DNA of 64,000 nt. Origin: NP936 sp002726085. Its GTDB lineage: Bacteria; Acidobacteriota; Vicinamibacteria; Vicinamibacterales; UBA8438. This document shows positions 43,231 to 51,669 of this stretch, piece after piece. Both the position numbers and the translations under genes were made by a program. Position 1 is the stretch's first letter, and every line of letters begins with the position of its first letter. The stretch spans positions 1 through 64,000 of the forward strand of contig DASCQF010000010.1 of assembly GCA_036012905.1 (NCBI GenBank). The letters run 5' to 3'. The notes beneath the pieces are model-generated. The model made no database searches, was not told the origin of the DNA, and saw only the letters and a list, made by a program, of their open reading frames with translations.

Positions 43231-44259
43231 ATGCACGCAGCCATGACATCACCTGACCACCAACTGTGCAGCCGACACCTGGCGCCGATCGTTCCCGTCA
43301 TACTCCTGACGGTTGGGCTCTTGATTCCCGAGACCGCCGCCGCGCAGGACGACTGGGAAAAGCTGCCCGACATGCCGGTGGAGAAATGGGAGCCCGGCAC
43401 CGTCGTGCTGGACAACAAGCTCTATCTGTTTGGCGGGTATACCGAAGGAGTCCGGTCGAGCAAGCTCTCCCACGTCTTCGATCCGAGGGACAACAGCTGG
43501 ACCCGGATTCAGGATCTACCCAGTGCCATCACTCACATGAACATGGTGCTCGATGGACGAACCGTGTGGTTCGCCGGCGGCTACAAGGACGGCTACAAAG
43601 GGCACACGATCGCCGAGGTGTGGAGCTACGACATCGACGGCGACCGGTATACCGCGGCACCGTTGCTCCCGGAGACACGCGGCGGTGGGGGCCTCGCGCT
43701 CGTGGGGCGGCAGCTGCACTACATGGGGGGCGTCAAAGCAGATCGCGACACGGATGCTCCCGACCATTGGGTGCTCGACCTGGACGAGTGGGCGCGAGGC
43801 GCCGCTCAGTGGACGAGCGCCGCGCCCATGCCCGTGCCACGCAATCAGTTCTCGTGCGTGACGTTCGACGGGAAGATCTACGCGATCGGCGGCCAGTTCC
43901 ATCACGACAGCGAACAGCTCGACCAGGCCCGGGTCGACATCTATGCCCCCGACACCGACACGTGGAGTAGTGGCCCCCCTCTGCCGAAGGGGCACTCGCA
44001 TGCCGAGGGTGGAACGTTCGTCCACCGCGGCCGGATCTATATGGTCGGAGGTCACACCACCAAGCCAGGCGAGACCAAGCAGGTCGATCCAAACATTCTC
44101 GCACTAACCCCTCGCGGAGAGTGGGAGTTGGTCGCGACCCTCCCCATGCCACTCTCCTCACCCGCGGCGGCCATCATCGATGGCAGGCTCTACGTTGGAG
44201 GCGGCTCGCCTGGCTCGAGTGCCGTTCAGGCCGACATGTGGGTACGAACCGCGCCCTGA
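43231..44259 (+). CDS. secreted Kelch-repeat beta-propeller protein
   Basis: 342 residues from ATG 43231 (ATG 43243 is also possible), with signal VPVILLTVGLLIPETAAAQ. Six GG-type Kelch units: LYLFGGYT, VWFAGGYKDG, LHYMGGVK, IYAIGGQF, IYMVGGHT and LYVGGGSPG, with W residues at the expected spacing (WTRIQDLP, WTSAAPMP, WELVATLP). It resembles sialic-acid mutarotase-like propellers but no sugar genes adjoin. Its 3' end overlaps the convergent glycosyltransferase by about 100 bases. Confidence 0.87.
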   Translation: MHAAMTSPDHQLCSRHLAPIVPVILLTVGLLIPETAAAQDDWEKLPDMPVEKWEPGTVVLDNKLYLFGGYTEGVRSSKLSHVFDPRDNSWTRIQDLPSAITHMNMVLDGRTVWFAGGYKDGYKGHTIAEVWSYDIDGDRYTAAPLLPETRGGGGLALVGRQLHYMGGVKADRDTDAPDHWVLDLDEWARGAAQWTSAAPMPVPRNQFSCVTFDGKIYAIGGQFHHDSEQLDQARVDIYAPDTDTWSSGPPLPKGHSHAEGGTFVHRGRIYMVGGHTTKPGETKQVDPNILALTPRGEWELVATLPMPLSSPAAAIIDGRLYVGGGSPGSSAVQADMWVRTAP

Positions 44260-45549
44260 GACGTGCCCGGATCGTTCAGCCTGGTAGACACTGGGGCCAG
44301 ACAACGGCGGCTCGCTCTGTTCGAGGCGCAACAATTCGGTTCGTGCTTCGGTCAGACACGCCCCATCGTCTTCGACCTCATCTATGAACGGTGCACGGTG
44401 GATCGCCTCCTGCCACGGCAATGACGACAACGCATGGTCCCGCAGATGGTGAATCAGCTTGAGCGTGCGGAATGCATCGAGCCAGTCGTGCAGATGACGA
44501 AGCCGCGCCACCGGGTCCGAGGCCTGCGCACTAATCCCCAGCCAGGCATCGCGGGCACCCTGTGCCTCGAGAAACCGTCTCACTGGAGGGTCCATGCCAG
44601 ACAGCAGCTCGGAGACCGCCGACCCAACATCCGCTTGCCCCGAATCGAATCCCTGGCGGGATAGGCGCTGAAGCCCGTGCGTGACGTCTCGAACGGCCGC
44701 GAAACAGTCGGGGTGATACAGCTCGCACGCGGCGCCACGAGCCAGCTTGGCGCTTTCCGAACCGGTCCCGAACGGCACGCGCCGGGACAGGCGACTGCGA
44801 AGCCGGACAGGTTCACCTTTGAGAGAGGCCAGGGGCCGCAGCTTGCTCAGCTTACCGAGGAGGTAGAAGTCCTCTCCTGCCCTGCGCCTGGGCACGCCCC
44901 GGACCAGGGCATAGTAGAGCGCATGCACCACCATGGTGCTGCCCACGGTGTGAAACGCGTAGGGCGAGTGCGCCCACCGGAGACCACGCTTGACGTACCG
45001 GAGGCGAATCTCGTACAGCGCGGTGGCGCGATCGATGTCACGGCGACCGCCTGGCTCGTGCCAAAACGGAAACACCGCTGCCGAGCACTCGGGCGCAAGC
45101 TCTGCCGCACGTAGGAAGTAGTCCGCCGGCAGGCGTGCGTCGGCATCCGTCATCGCAATGAACGGGTGGCGCACCTGACCGGCCGCGATGAGCTCGAGGG
45201 CCACGTCTGCGCCGATCTTGCGAGCCAGGCCAACCCCCTGACGCGTCGGCAAGTGACGACCGGGTGTGAAACGGTCGACCACCAGCATGCTCAGACTGGC
45301 ATCGTGCCCCAGCCACGCACCGGGCTCGAGCTCGTGCAACGCAAACCGAACGCTGAGCTCACGAAAGCAGTCCGCATTCGACGCATGAACCGTTGCGGCC
45401 GCCCCGGCTCTGCCATTGAGCACCACAATGACCAGCACCCGGCCCGCATGCTCCGCGGCGGCTCGATACCCGTCGACGAAGGCGGGCGACTCGGCGTATG
45501 CCGGTACGACCATGACGAAGTCGAAGGAGTCCGGACACAGCGAAGCCAT
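44158..45549 (-). CDS. glycosyltransferase, family 2-like
   Basis: 463 residues from ATG 45549; the frame runs open upstream, but that part overlaps the divergent gene and has no homology, so an alternative start at 45642 is weaker. The N-terminus FVMVVPAYAESPAF with VIVVLNGR is the nucleotide-binding opening, and AMTDADARLPADYFLRA supplies the acidic metal motif. The middle (RRAGEDFYLLGKLSKLR) is typical of the acceptor region. A long C-terminal tail, rich in Arg, is antisense to the Kelch gene end. It likely glycosylates a lipid, glycan or protein in the cytoplasm; acceptor unknown. Confidence 0.7.
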   Translation of the reverse strand: MASLCPDSFDFVMVVPAYAESPAFVDGYRAAAEHAGRVLVIVVLNGRAGAAATVHASNADCFRELSVRFALHELEPGAWLGHDASLSMLVVDRFTPGRHLPTRQGVGLARKIGADVALELIAAGQVRHPFIAMTDADARLPADYFLRAAELAPECSAAVFPFWHEPGGRRDIDRATALYEIRLRYVKRGLRWAHSPYAFHTVGSTMVVHALYYALVRGVPRRRAGEDFYLLGKLSKLRPLASLKGEPVRLRSRLSRRVPFGTGSESAKLARGAACELYHPDCFAAVRDVTHGLQRLSRQGFDSGQADVGSAVSELLSGMDPPVRRFLEAQGARDAWLGISAQASDPVARLRHLHDWLDAFRTLKLIHHLRDHALSSLPWQEAIHRAPFIDEVEDDGACLTEARTELLRLEQSEPPLSGPSVYQAERSGHVSGRGSYPHVGLNGTRARRAASNVEPAIDDGRRG

Positions 45550-45862
45550 GCTCGATTCCGCTTCGGCGTGGCGATGCCGGTATTGCGCTGAACCGTCAGC
45601 GACGCTCCGGCTGGCGAGAGCTGTGCTTCGGGACACCACCATCTGCAGTGGACATCGTAGTCGCCTTTCGGAACGTGTCCACCAAATCGGATCGTACCCA
45701 CTTGACGTCAGCCCTCCGATGTGGGCATCCTCTGCGCGAAGCGCCAGACTGGGTGACAATCCGATAGTGAGAGCAGCCGTGTGGCTGTGACACCGAGCTG
45801 GTCGAGTTTTCGGGGGGCTCAAACGCCGCCTATCGTTCCTCAACGTTGAAGGGAGAAATGCT

Positions 45863-46330
45863 ATGCGGCGTCTGCTTGTCGGGTCTGTGCTCGTCCTTCT
45901 AGTTGCCACACCATCGCTTGCGCAGGGTCCTTCCGCTCAGGTCTCCGATCTCGCCTGGATGACGGGCCACTACAGCAGCGAGTCGCTCGAGGAGAACTGG
46001 GCAGAGCCCAAAGGAGGCTCCATCGCCTCGCTCGTCAGAGGGATCGGCGACGGGGCGACGAACATGATCGAGCTCATCGTCATCGAGGAAGAGGGGAACT
46101 CCCTGACCCTTCGACTCAAGCAGTGGGACCCCGGGATGGATCCGCGCGCGGAGGGCTTCCAGGTGATGGAGCTGGTCGAGATCGGCAACAAGAAGGTCGT
46201 CTTCAAGAACACCGGCGAGGTCGGCCTGCAGCAACTCGGCTACAGCCTGAACGGGGATCAGTTCACGATTTCAGTCACGACAGCTCAGGGCGCGTTCGAC
46301 ATTCCCCTGACCCGACAGTCGGCCCACTAA
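45863..46330 (+). CDS. secreted DUF6265 family protein
   Basis: 155 residues with a signal peptide ending at ATPSLAQ and AAGGGAGA before ATG 45863. DUF6265 is shown by DLAWMTGHYSSESLEENWAEPKGGSIASLVRGI near the start and by LKQWDPGMDP with VEIGNKKVVFKN. Function unknown; small exported proteins of this kind may bind small molecules. Single gene, divergent from the glycosyltransferase. Confidence 0.85.
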   Translation: MRRLLVGSVLVLLVATPSLAQGPSAQVSDLAWMTGHYSSESLEENWAEPKGGSIASLVRGIGDGATNMIELIVIEEEGNSLTLRLKQWDPGMDPRAEGFQVMELVEIGNKKVVFKNTGEVGLQQLGYSLNGDQFTISVTTAQGAFDIPLTRQSAH

Positions 46331-46370
46331 CAGCCCAAGGACTCGGCCATTCTGGACGGCTGTCGTGGTC

Positions 46371-47495
46371 TCAGTAGACGACCACGAACGTGTCGTCCGG
46401 CTGGGCCAGGGCGAACGGCACGCTGCCTTCGGGAAGACTGAGTGCGCCGCCGCCATGCGCGGGTGTCGGTCGGCCGGCGGGGTCGAAAACCTGCCAGTGG
46501 AGCATGCCGCCGGTGCGCAACCCGGACCCGTCGCCCCACGCCAGGAGGGTTTCGCCCCGGTGGTTCACCGCCACCGCTGGATTCTTCCGGCGTGCATCGG
46601 CCTGTCCCGGCGGCGAGACCGGGTCGGAGAGACGGTCGACGGCCGCAAAGTAGACCTGCCCCTGTGTCTCCCACGCCACCGTCATTCCGGAGGGGCCCGG
46701 ACTGAGGCTCGTCGTTGCCACGGGGCATGCGCCGACGTTCCACGGCTGGATGAGCTCATCGGTGAAGCTTGTGCCGCCGTCACGTGAGGTCAACAGACGC
46801 TGACCACGCCGCACGTTGTCACCGGCACCCCGGTAGGAGACGTAGACCGCGCCCGCATCGTCGGCCAGCGCGGCCGGGCGGCAGCAGGCACAGGCACCCG
46901 CGGATTCGGTGTTGACCGGCAGGCTCGGCTCGAAGATCAAACCGCCGTCGCGTGACACCACCATGTAGAGCGATCGCTCGGCGTCCTCCACCGCGCCGCT
47001 GTGCCAGAACAGGTAGACGGTGCCGTCGGGGCCGGCCGCAACCGCCGGGCCCGCTTCCACCCCGTCGCCAGTTGCCACGCCAAACTGCTCCTCGAAACCC
47101 GGGCCCTCCTCGTTCGAGCGCGTGTAGAAGAAGGCTGGCGGACTGATGCGAAACCAGGCGATGTGCAGGCGGCCCTTCGGTCCAAGGGCGAGCTGCCCGC
47201 CGTCCACCGGGCCGAAACCGGTCACCGTGCCTGCCGCACTGTTCACCTGCTGCGGGTTCGACCAGCCTGTCTCGCCAGGCACACGTGTCGCATACATGAG
47301 GTCGCCGTGCTGGGCATCTCCCACGACGTAGACCAGATGCACGGTGCCGGTACCGTCGACGACCGCCTGCGGCAGGCGGCCACCCTCCGGGATAGACAGC
47401 GTGACGACAGTTTGGCCCAACGCGGGCGGCGCCCAGAGGGCGCCGATCAGCAGCAGGAGGACGACACAGACGACACGACTGCAGCGATACGGCAT
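46371..47495 (-). CDS. secreted sialidase-like BNR-repeat propeller
   Basis: 374 residues with a signal ending at PPALGQ. Asp-box (BNR) repeats are visible: VVSRDGGLIFEPS and LLTSRDGGTSFTDE. Further blades carry GTVYLFWHSG, GAVYVSYRGAGD and GPSGMTVAWETQG. No catalytic Arg triad or Glu/Tyr pair of sialidases can be pointed to, so it is probably a non-enzymatic propeller or an uncertain sialidase. It ends convergent with DUF6265 by 40 bases. Confidence 0.8.
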   Translation of the reverse strand: MPYRCSRVVCVVLLLLIGALWAPPALGQTVVTLSIPEGGRLPQAVVDGTGTVHLVYVVGDAQHGDLMYATRVPGETGWSNPQQVNSAAGTVTGFGPVDGGQLALGPKGRLHIAWFRISPPAFFYTRSNEEGPGFEEQFGVATGDGVEAGPAVAAGPDGTVYLFWHSGAVEDAERSLYMVVSRDGGLIFEPSLPVNTESAGACACCRPAALADDAGAVYVSYRGAGDNVRRGQRLLTSRDGGTSFTDELIQPWNVGACPVATTSLSPGPSGMTVAWETQGQVYFAAVDRLSDPVSPPGQADARRKNPAVAVNHRGETLLAWGDGSGLRTGGMLHWQVFDPAGRPTPAHGGGALSLPEGSVPFALAQPDDTFVVVY

Positions 47496-47588
47496 TGACC
47501 CAAACCCAGGGCTCAGTTCAGTTGATTCTGTGGCGACACACCCGAACTGCGGTCTAGCAGCTCACAACGCGTGGCGTGCGGGTTCATC

Positions 47589-48620
47589 TTATGGTTCCTG
47601 CGTCGAGGCCTCGCGGGCGTCGATCACGCGCTGCCCACTGAGCGCGTTGGGGACCGCATAGTTGCCTTCGTGGCAGGCATACTCGTACATCTCGTAATCG
47701 GGTTCGGCCGTGAGCGGCATCGAGATCGTCCAGGGCTGGGTGTAGACGTTGGGATCATTGATGGTGACGGTCCAGATGATGGTGCTCTCTGAGACGCGAT
47801 GGTAGCGCTCGACCACGTGGAGCGCCTTGCTCACCGGAATGCCCTTCAGGCGCGCACCCGCCGAGCTCGACGCGATCCAGCCGCGATTGTGGAAGTTCTG
47901 CGTCTCGACCACCAGGTCGTCACCGTCCCAGTGTGCGCGCGCATCCCCCATCCACTGCCGGATGCGGTCGTCGATGAACGGCTCGTCTGCCAGCGGGATG
48001 ATCCGCACGTCGTGGATCATCTCGTGCTGAATCGCGATGTGGTCGGGTGTCTGCACGATGCGATAGACGTTGTTGTACCCGGCCGGAAGCATCGAGCCCG
48101 GGACACCGCGTGACAGGCACCGATCCCACACGCTCATGTTCTCGTAGTGATCGCCGTTGTGCGCAAGGTTGTAGGCCTTCGTGTCGAGCGCCCACTGCTT
48201 GACCGGCGCCCGGCCTTCCGGTGGGTCGACGATCAATGAGGTCTGCCCGGTCGACAGCACGGTGTCGCCCGAGTCGAGCCAGTAACTGCCGTAGCCGCCG
48301 ACGTTTCTGCCGGCCTCGTATCTCTGCGCCGGCGCGTCGTCCCGCGCCTGCTCGTCCACAGCTCGTTGCTGGTTGATCGCCGCCATCTCCTCAGCGGTCA
48401 GAAAGGCCCTGCCTTCATTCGAACGGCGCTCCATCGGCGTCAGGGTCTTGTTTCCCCACTTGCCCTGCAGGTCCGGCTGGCCGTCGGCCGTCCGCGGCAT
48501 CGTCCAGTTGGGGTCGAGCACGCGTTCGACCTGGGCAGTCGCCAACGGGGCACCCACAAGCGCGCAAGTGAGCGTGACAACGGCGATAACCAGTGCCCTG
48601 TGGGCAATGCATGTCTGCAT
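47589..48620 (-). CDS. secreted protein of unknown acidobacterial family (paralogue of 35734)
   Basis: 343 residues with a signal peptide (LVIAVVTLTCALVGAPLATAQ). Order of motifs as in 35734-36741: MPRTADGQPDLQGKWGNKTLTPMERR, SLIVDPPEGRAPVKQ, DRCLSRGVPGSMLPAGYNN, AHWDGDDLVVETQNFHNRG, and the closing YEYACHEGNYAVPNALSGQR. A conserved His-Glu near YHRVSES may be part of a site but is unproved. Function not known. Its ATG is only about 20 bases from the TATAATCGGC module, so the leader is very short. Confidence 0.75.
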   Translation of the reverse strand: MQTCIAHRALVIAVVTLTCALVGAPLATAQVERVLDPNWTMPRTADGQPDLQGKWGNKTLTPMERRSNEGRAFLTAEEMAAINQQRAVDEQARDDAPAQRYEAGRNVGGYGSYWLDSGDTVLSTGQTSLIVDPPEGRAPVKQWALDTKAYNLAHNGDHYENMSVWDRCLSRGVPGSMLPAGYNNVYRIVQTPDHIAIQHEMIHDVRIIPLADEPFIDDRIRQWMGDARAHWDGDDLVVETQNFHNRGWIASSSAGARLKGIPVSKALHVVERYHRVSESTIIWTVTINDPNVYTQPWTISMPLTAEPDYEMYEYACHEGNYAVPNALSGQRVIDAREASTQEP

Positions 48621-48647
48621 GGCGCGGCTCCTTTTTCGCCGATTATA
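48621..48647 (-). promoter_or_regulatory. TATAATCGGC promoter module with very short leader
   Basis: Minus strand TATAAT (48642-48647), CGGCGAAAA, AGGAG, then ATG at 48620. The ribosome site lies within the leader, a tightly packed start. Confidence 0.65.
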
Positions 48648-48677
48648 CCTTGCTGCTGTCGGAAACAGGCGCGGTGG

Positions 48678-48851
48678 CTAGTCGGCGGCGGCTGTCCCGG
48701 GGAGGTTCATTCGACGGAGGAGCGCCTGGAAGCGGGGATCAGAGCGGAGCGGATCCCAGAGTCGGATCGACCGCACCCAGCCCAGATACCCGTGGCGGTC
48801 GTCGAACGCCTGGGCGAGCCACTCCGAGCAGGTGATGAGGAGCTCGACCAC
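48678..48851 (-). pseudogene. tail of a Ser/Thr-kinase/TPR protein
   Basis: Minus strand frame WLAQAFDDRHGYLGWV, then LRSDPRFQALLRRMNLP and a stop at 48678. This is the standard end of acidobacterial kinase/TPR proteins. No start or upstream domain exists here. It fills most of the 302-base gap (48621-48922) after the TolB chimera's stop. Confidence 0.75.
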
Positions 48852-48922
48852 GTCGAGTCGAGGTCACCTTCGCAAGGCGCTGTCAGGGTGTGGATACGAG
48901 GCGCCGGAGCTCTCGCCACCAG

Positions 48923-50266
48923 TTACTGCACGATGACCACCTGGTGGCCAGTCGAGGGCGCACTGACGGTGTCAACGTCTCGAATCATCAGGAACCGCCC
49001 GTCTGGAGACAGGTCGTAGGGGCGACCGGGAGTCGCCTGCGTGACTTGGCCGTCAATCAAGATCTCAGGGATACCCGGCCTCAATCCGTCGTTGGTCTCC
49101 ATGGCAACGACCATCAGGCGGCTAACGCCATCGAGAAAAAAGAGCTCGCGACCGTCCGGTCCCCACACTGGCCACGTCCCACCTTCGCCTGACACCATCC
49201 ATTTCCCCTCACCCAGATTAGGAAACGGCTGAACGTAGATCCCGGACCGACTCGACGTCTTCGACTCGTAGGCGATCCACTCTCCGTCGGGTGAAATCTC
49301 TGCGTTGCGCTCTGTGGCCCCCGTGGGAAACAAGGGTTGCGTCGCGCCATCCTCCAGCGACAGCAGGGCCAGCCCCCTCCCTGTCTCGAATGCCCGCTCC
49401 TCGACCAGGAGCCACCTCCCGTCGGGTGAGATCGTATGTGGCACCGGTTCCTTCTCACTTTGCGTCAGCCGTTCAACGCCCCCGGTGCCGTCGGCCGCCT
49501 TGGCGAAAAGTTGGGCCGGCCCCTCCCTCCGCGACGCAAAGATCACACGCTGGCCGTCCGGTGTCCAAATAGGGCGCACGTCCTGTGCCGCATCGAATGT
49601 GAGGCGGGTCAGCGCCTCAGCGCCGAGGTTCAGAATCCACACATCGGCGTTCTCCTGATCGAGAATGCTGAGCGCCGCCCGTCTCCCATCGGGGGACACC
49701 CGCGGCCAGTCATAGGCACGCGGCGGCAGCCCGAGTGGCTGTTCCCGTCCCTGGCGGTCGACCCACGTGAGGCTCCGGCGAGGGACCCCGTCTGTTGCCC
49801 CCCCGGCGACAAAGACCAACGACCCGTCATGCGACAGGGCGAAGCTCGCAGCGCCGCTGACCCCCTTCGTCTTGACGTTCTCCAGGACCGGCACCGGATT
49901 CCCACCGACGACTTCCCGTTGCCCCAAGTCGAAGCCGACCGCCCACAACGTGCCGCCGACGCCGTATAGGATGTGCCCGGTGGGCGAGTACCGTGCGTGG
50001 CTCCCTCCGGCCAGCAGGTGGCTGACCTCACCGGTCTCCAACGACAGCACCGCGACGCGAGCGTCCTCAGCGGAACCTGACCAGACGGTAAAGAGCACAC
50101 TGTGGTTGGGTAGCAGCTCCGGCCAGCTGTGTGCCATCTCGCCCCGCTCCGAATCGACGGACGTCAGAAGCTCCGGCTCGCCGGCCGCCCGCACCACGCT
50201 CCACCGCGTGGTCTCAAAGCTCCGTGGACCACCTATTCCGGATGAGTCCTGACCGTTCGTTGCCAT
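48923..50266 (-). CDS. TolB-like PD40 propeller with a sigma-factor-like N-terminus (chimera)
   Basis: 447 residues. Residues 1-28 contain RSFETTRWSVVRAAG, the opening of ECF sigma factors of the planctomycete/acidobacterial kind. From about 29 the protein changes to the propeller half of Ser/Thr-kinase/TolB proteins: PELLTSVDSERGEMAHSWPELLP, then PD40 blades at SHDGSLVFV, SPDGRRAALS, TPDGQRVIFAS, SPDGRWLLVE, SPDGEWIAYES, GPDGRELFFLD and SPDGRFLMI. The kinase domain is missing. Without a signal peptide or a membrane segment it would be cytoplasmic. It may be a recombination product, still translated or not. Confidence 0.7.
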   Translation of the reverse strand: MATNGQDSSGIGGPRSFETTRWSVVRAAGEPELLTSVDSERGEMAHSWPELLPNHSVLFTVWSGSAEDARVAVLSLETGEVSHLLAGGSHARYSPTGHILYGVGGTLWAVGFDLGQREVVGGNPVPVLENVKTKGVSGAASFALSHDGSLVFVAGGATDGVPRRSLTWVDRQGREQPLGLPPRAYDWPRVSPDGRRAALSILDQENADVWILNLGAEALTRLTFDAAQDVRPIWTPDGQRVIFASRREGPAQLFAKAADGTGGVERLTQSEKEPVPHTISPDGRWLLVEERAFETGRGLALLSLEDGATQPLFPTGATERNAEISPDGEWIAYESKTSSRSGIYVQPFPNLGEGKWMVSGEGGTWPVWGPDGRELFFLDGVSRLMVVAMETNDGLRPGIPEILIDGQVTQATPGRPYDLSPDGRFLMIRDVDTVSAPSTGHQVVIVQ

Positions 50267-50323
50267 ACTGTCGTCTGTCGCCTGATCGTCTGGCGGCCCA
50301 CTGAGGCTGGCGACCGACTCGGC

Positions 50324-51568
50324 TCAGTCGGCCGGTTCGATGCGCAGCAGGGCGGCCTCGCCCCCCGCCGGGTCGACGCCGAGAAAGCCGCCCGCGGTCA
50401 AGACGTAGATCAGACCGTCCGGGCCCTGCTTCACATCGCGAATGCGCCGTCTGAGACCGGCCAGCAGCCATTCCCGTCGCTGTTCGAGCCCCTGCTGGTT
50501 GAACTTGATCCGCTCTAGATGCCCGGTGCGCTCGACGCGACCCGTCATCAGCGAGCCCACGAAGAGATCGCCGCGCCACGCGGGAAAACGATCGCCGGTG
50601 TAGAACATCAGCCCTGACGGGCCGATCGAAGGAATCCAGACGAACTCCGGCTGCACGAAGTCTTCCCGCCAGGGACGCTCCGTGACGCGCTGGCCCGTGT
50701 ACTCACGCGAGTAGGACACGACCGGCCACCCATAATTCTGCCCGGGACGGATGATGTTGACCTCGTCCCCACCCTGCGGCGCGTGCTCGCTGGCCCAGAG
50801 CTCCCCGGTATCGGGATGGATGGCGACGCCCATCTGATTGCGATGGCCCAGTGAGAACACCTCGGGCTCGGCGTCGGCCTGGCCCACGAACGGGTTCTCC
50901 TCAGCCGCGACGCCATCGTCGCGTAGCCTCAGCATCTTGCCGACGTGACTGGCCGGGTCCTGGGCAGCGGGGCGTCGCCCCCCGAAGGCGCCACCCAGCG
51001 TCATGAACAGCGTACCGTCAGGCGCGAACAACAGACGCGACGCCCCGGCTGCGGCGCCGTCACCATTGCTGACGAACAGATCTCGTACCTCGGACAGGAC
51101 CTGGCCCTCGAGACGCCCCCTGGCCAGCGCCACTGTCGACCCGGTCTCGGTCGGCTTCGAGTAGGTCAGATACACCCAGCGGTTGTCCGAGAACTCCGGG
51201 TGCACCGCGACATCCATCAATCCCGCCAACGCCTGCCCGGTGTACACCTCGGGCACGCCCGACAGCGGGGTCGGCTCCAGGACGCCGTTGCGAATCACTC
51301 TCAGGGTGCCCAGCCGCTCGGTGACGAGCACGCTCCCGTCGGGCAGGAACGTGAATCCCCAGGGATAGGTCAGTCCGTCTGTCACGACGCTCACCCGGAT
51401 GCGCTGGCCCTCAGCCGTCCCGTACTCCACCGGAGGGTCCGGCAGGGGGACGACAGGGATGCCCTCGGCGGCAAAGGGCTCCGCATCAGGCTGCTGCGCA
51501 TCGAGCACATACGACGCCAGCATGACGAGCAGTGTCGCGCCAACGAGAACGGCGATGAAACGATGCAT
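50324..51568 (-). CDS. PQQ-dependent sugar dehydrogenase (GSDH family), paralogue of 1076
   Basis: 414 residues from ATG 51568, with GGAGGGAAGG directly before it and a signal/anchor HRFIAVLVGATLLVMLASYVLDAQ. Family marks: GLTYPWGFTFLPDGSVLVTE, DVAVHPEFSDNRWVYL, GHRNQMGVA, and APQGGDEVNIIRPGQNYGWP. It resembles 1076-2308 in order and motifs but differs in signal and blade lengths. A short promoter leader (34 bases) is upstream. Oxidises a sugar in the periplasm; substrate unknown. Confidence 0.93.
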   Translation of the reverse strand: MHRFIAVLVGATLLVMLASYVLDAQQPDAEPFAAEGIPVVPLPDPPVEYGTAEGQRIRVSVVTDGLTYPWGFTFLPDGSVLVTERLGTLRVIRNGVLEPTPLSGVPEVYTGQALAGLMDVAVHPEFSDNRWVYLTYSKPTETGSTVALARGRLEGQVLSEVRDLFVSNGDGAAAGASRLLFAPDGTLFMTLGGAFGGRRPAAQDPASHVGKMLRLRDDGVAAEENPFVGQADAEPEVFSLGHRNQMGVAIHPDTGELWASEHAPQGGDEVNIIRPGQNYGWPVVSYSREYTGQRVTERPWREDFVQPEFVWIPSIGPSGLMFYTGDRFPAWRGDLFVGSLMTGRVERTGHLERIKFNQQGLEQRREWLLAGLRRRIRDVKQGPDGLIYVLTAGGFLGVDPAGGEAALLRIEPAD

Positions 51569-51602
51569 CCTTCCCTCCCGGCAGATGTTGTTGAGGATGC
51601 CG

Positions 51603-51608
51603 ATTATA
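51603..51608 (-). promoter_or_regulatory. TATAATCGGC promoter module for the GSDH
   Basis: TATAAT on the minus strand, preceded by GGG and followed by CGGCATCC, 34 bases from the dehydrogenase start. Confidence 0.6.
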
Positions 51609-51669
51609 CCCGCCGCATCCGTCGCTCCGGCCACCACTCATCCTGGCAGACAGAGCAGACACGCCCGCG

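Noticed and set aside
46371..47495. Calling the BNR protein a true sialidase
   Set aside because: Asp boxes are present, but the Arg triad and Tyr/Glu pair cannot be identified.
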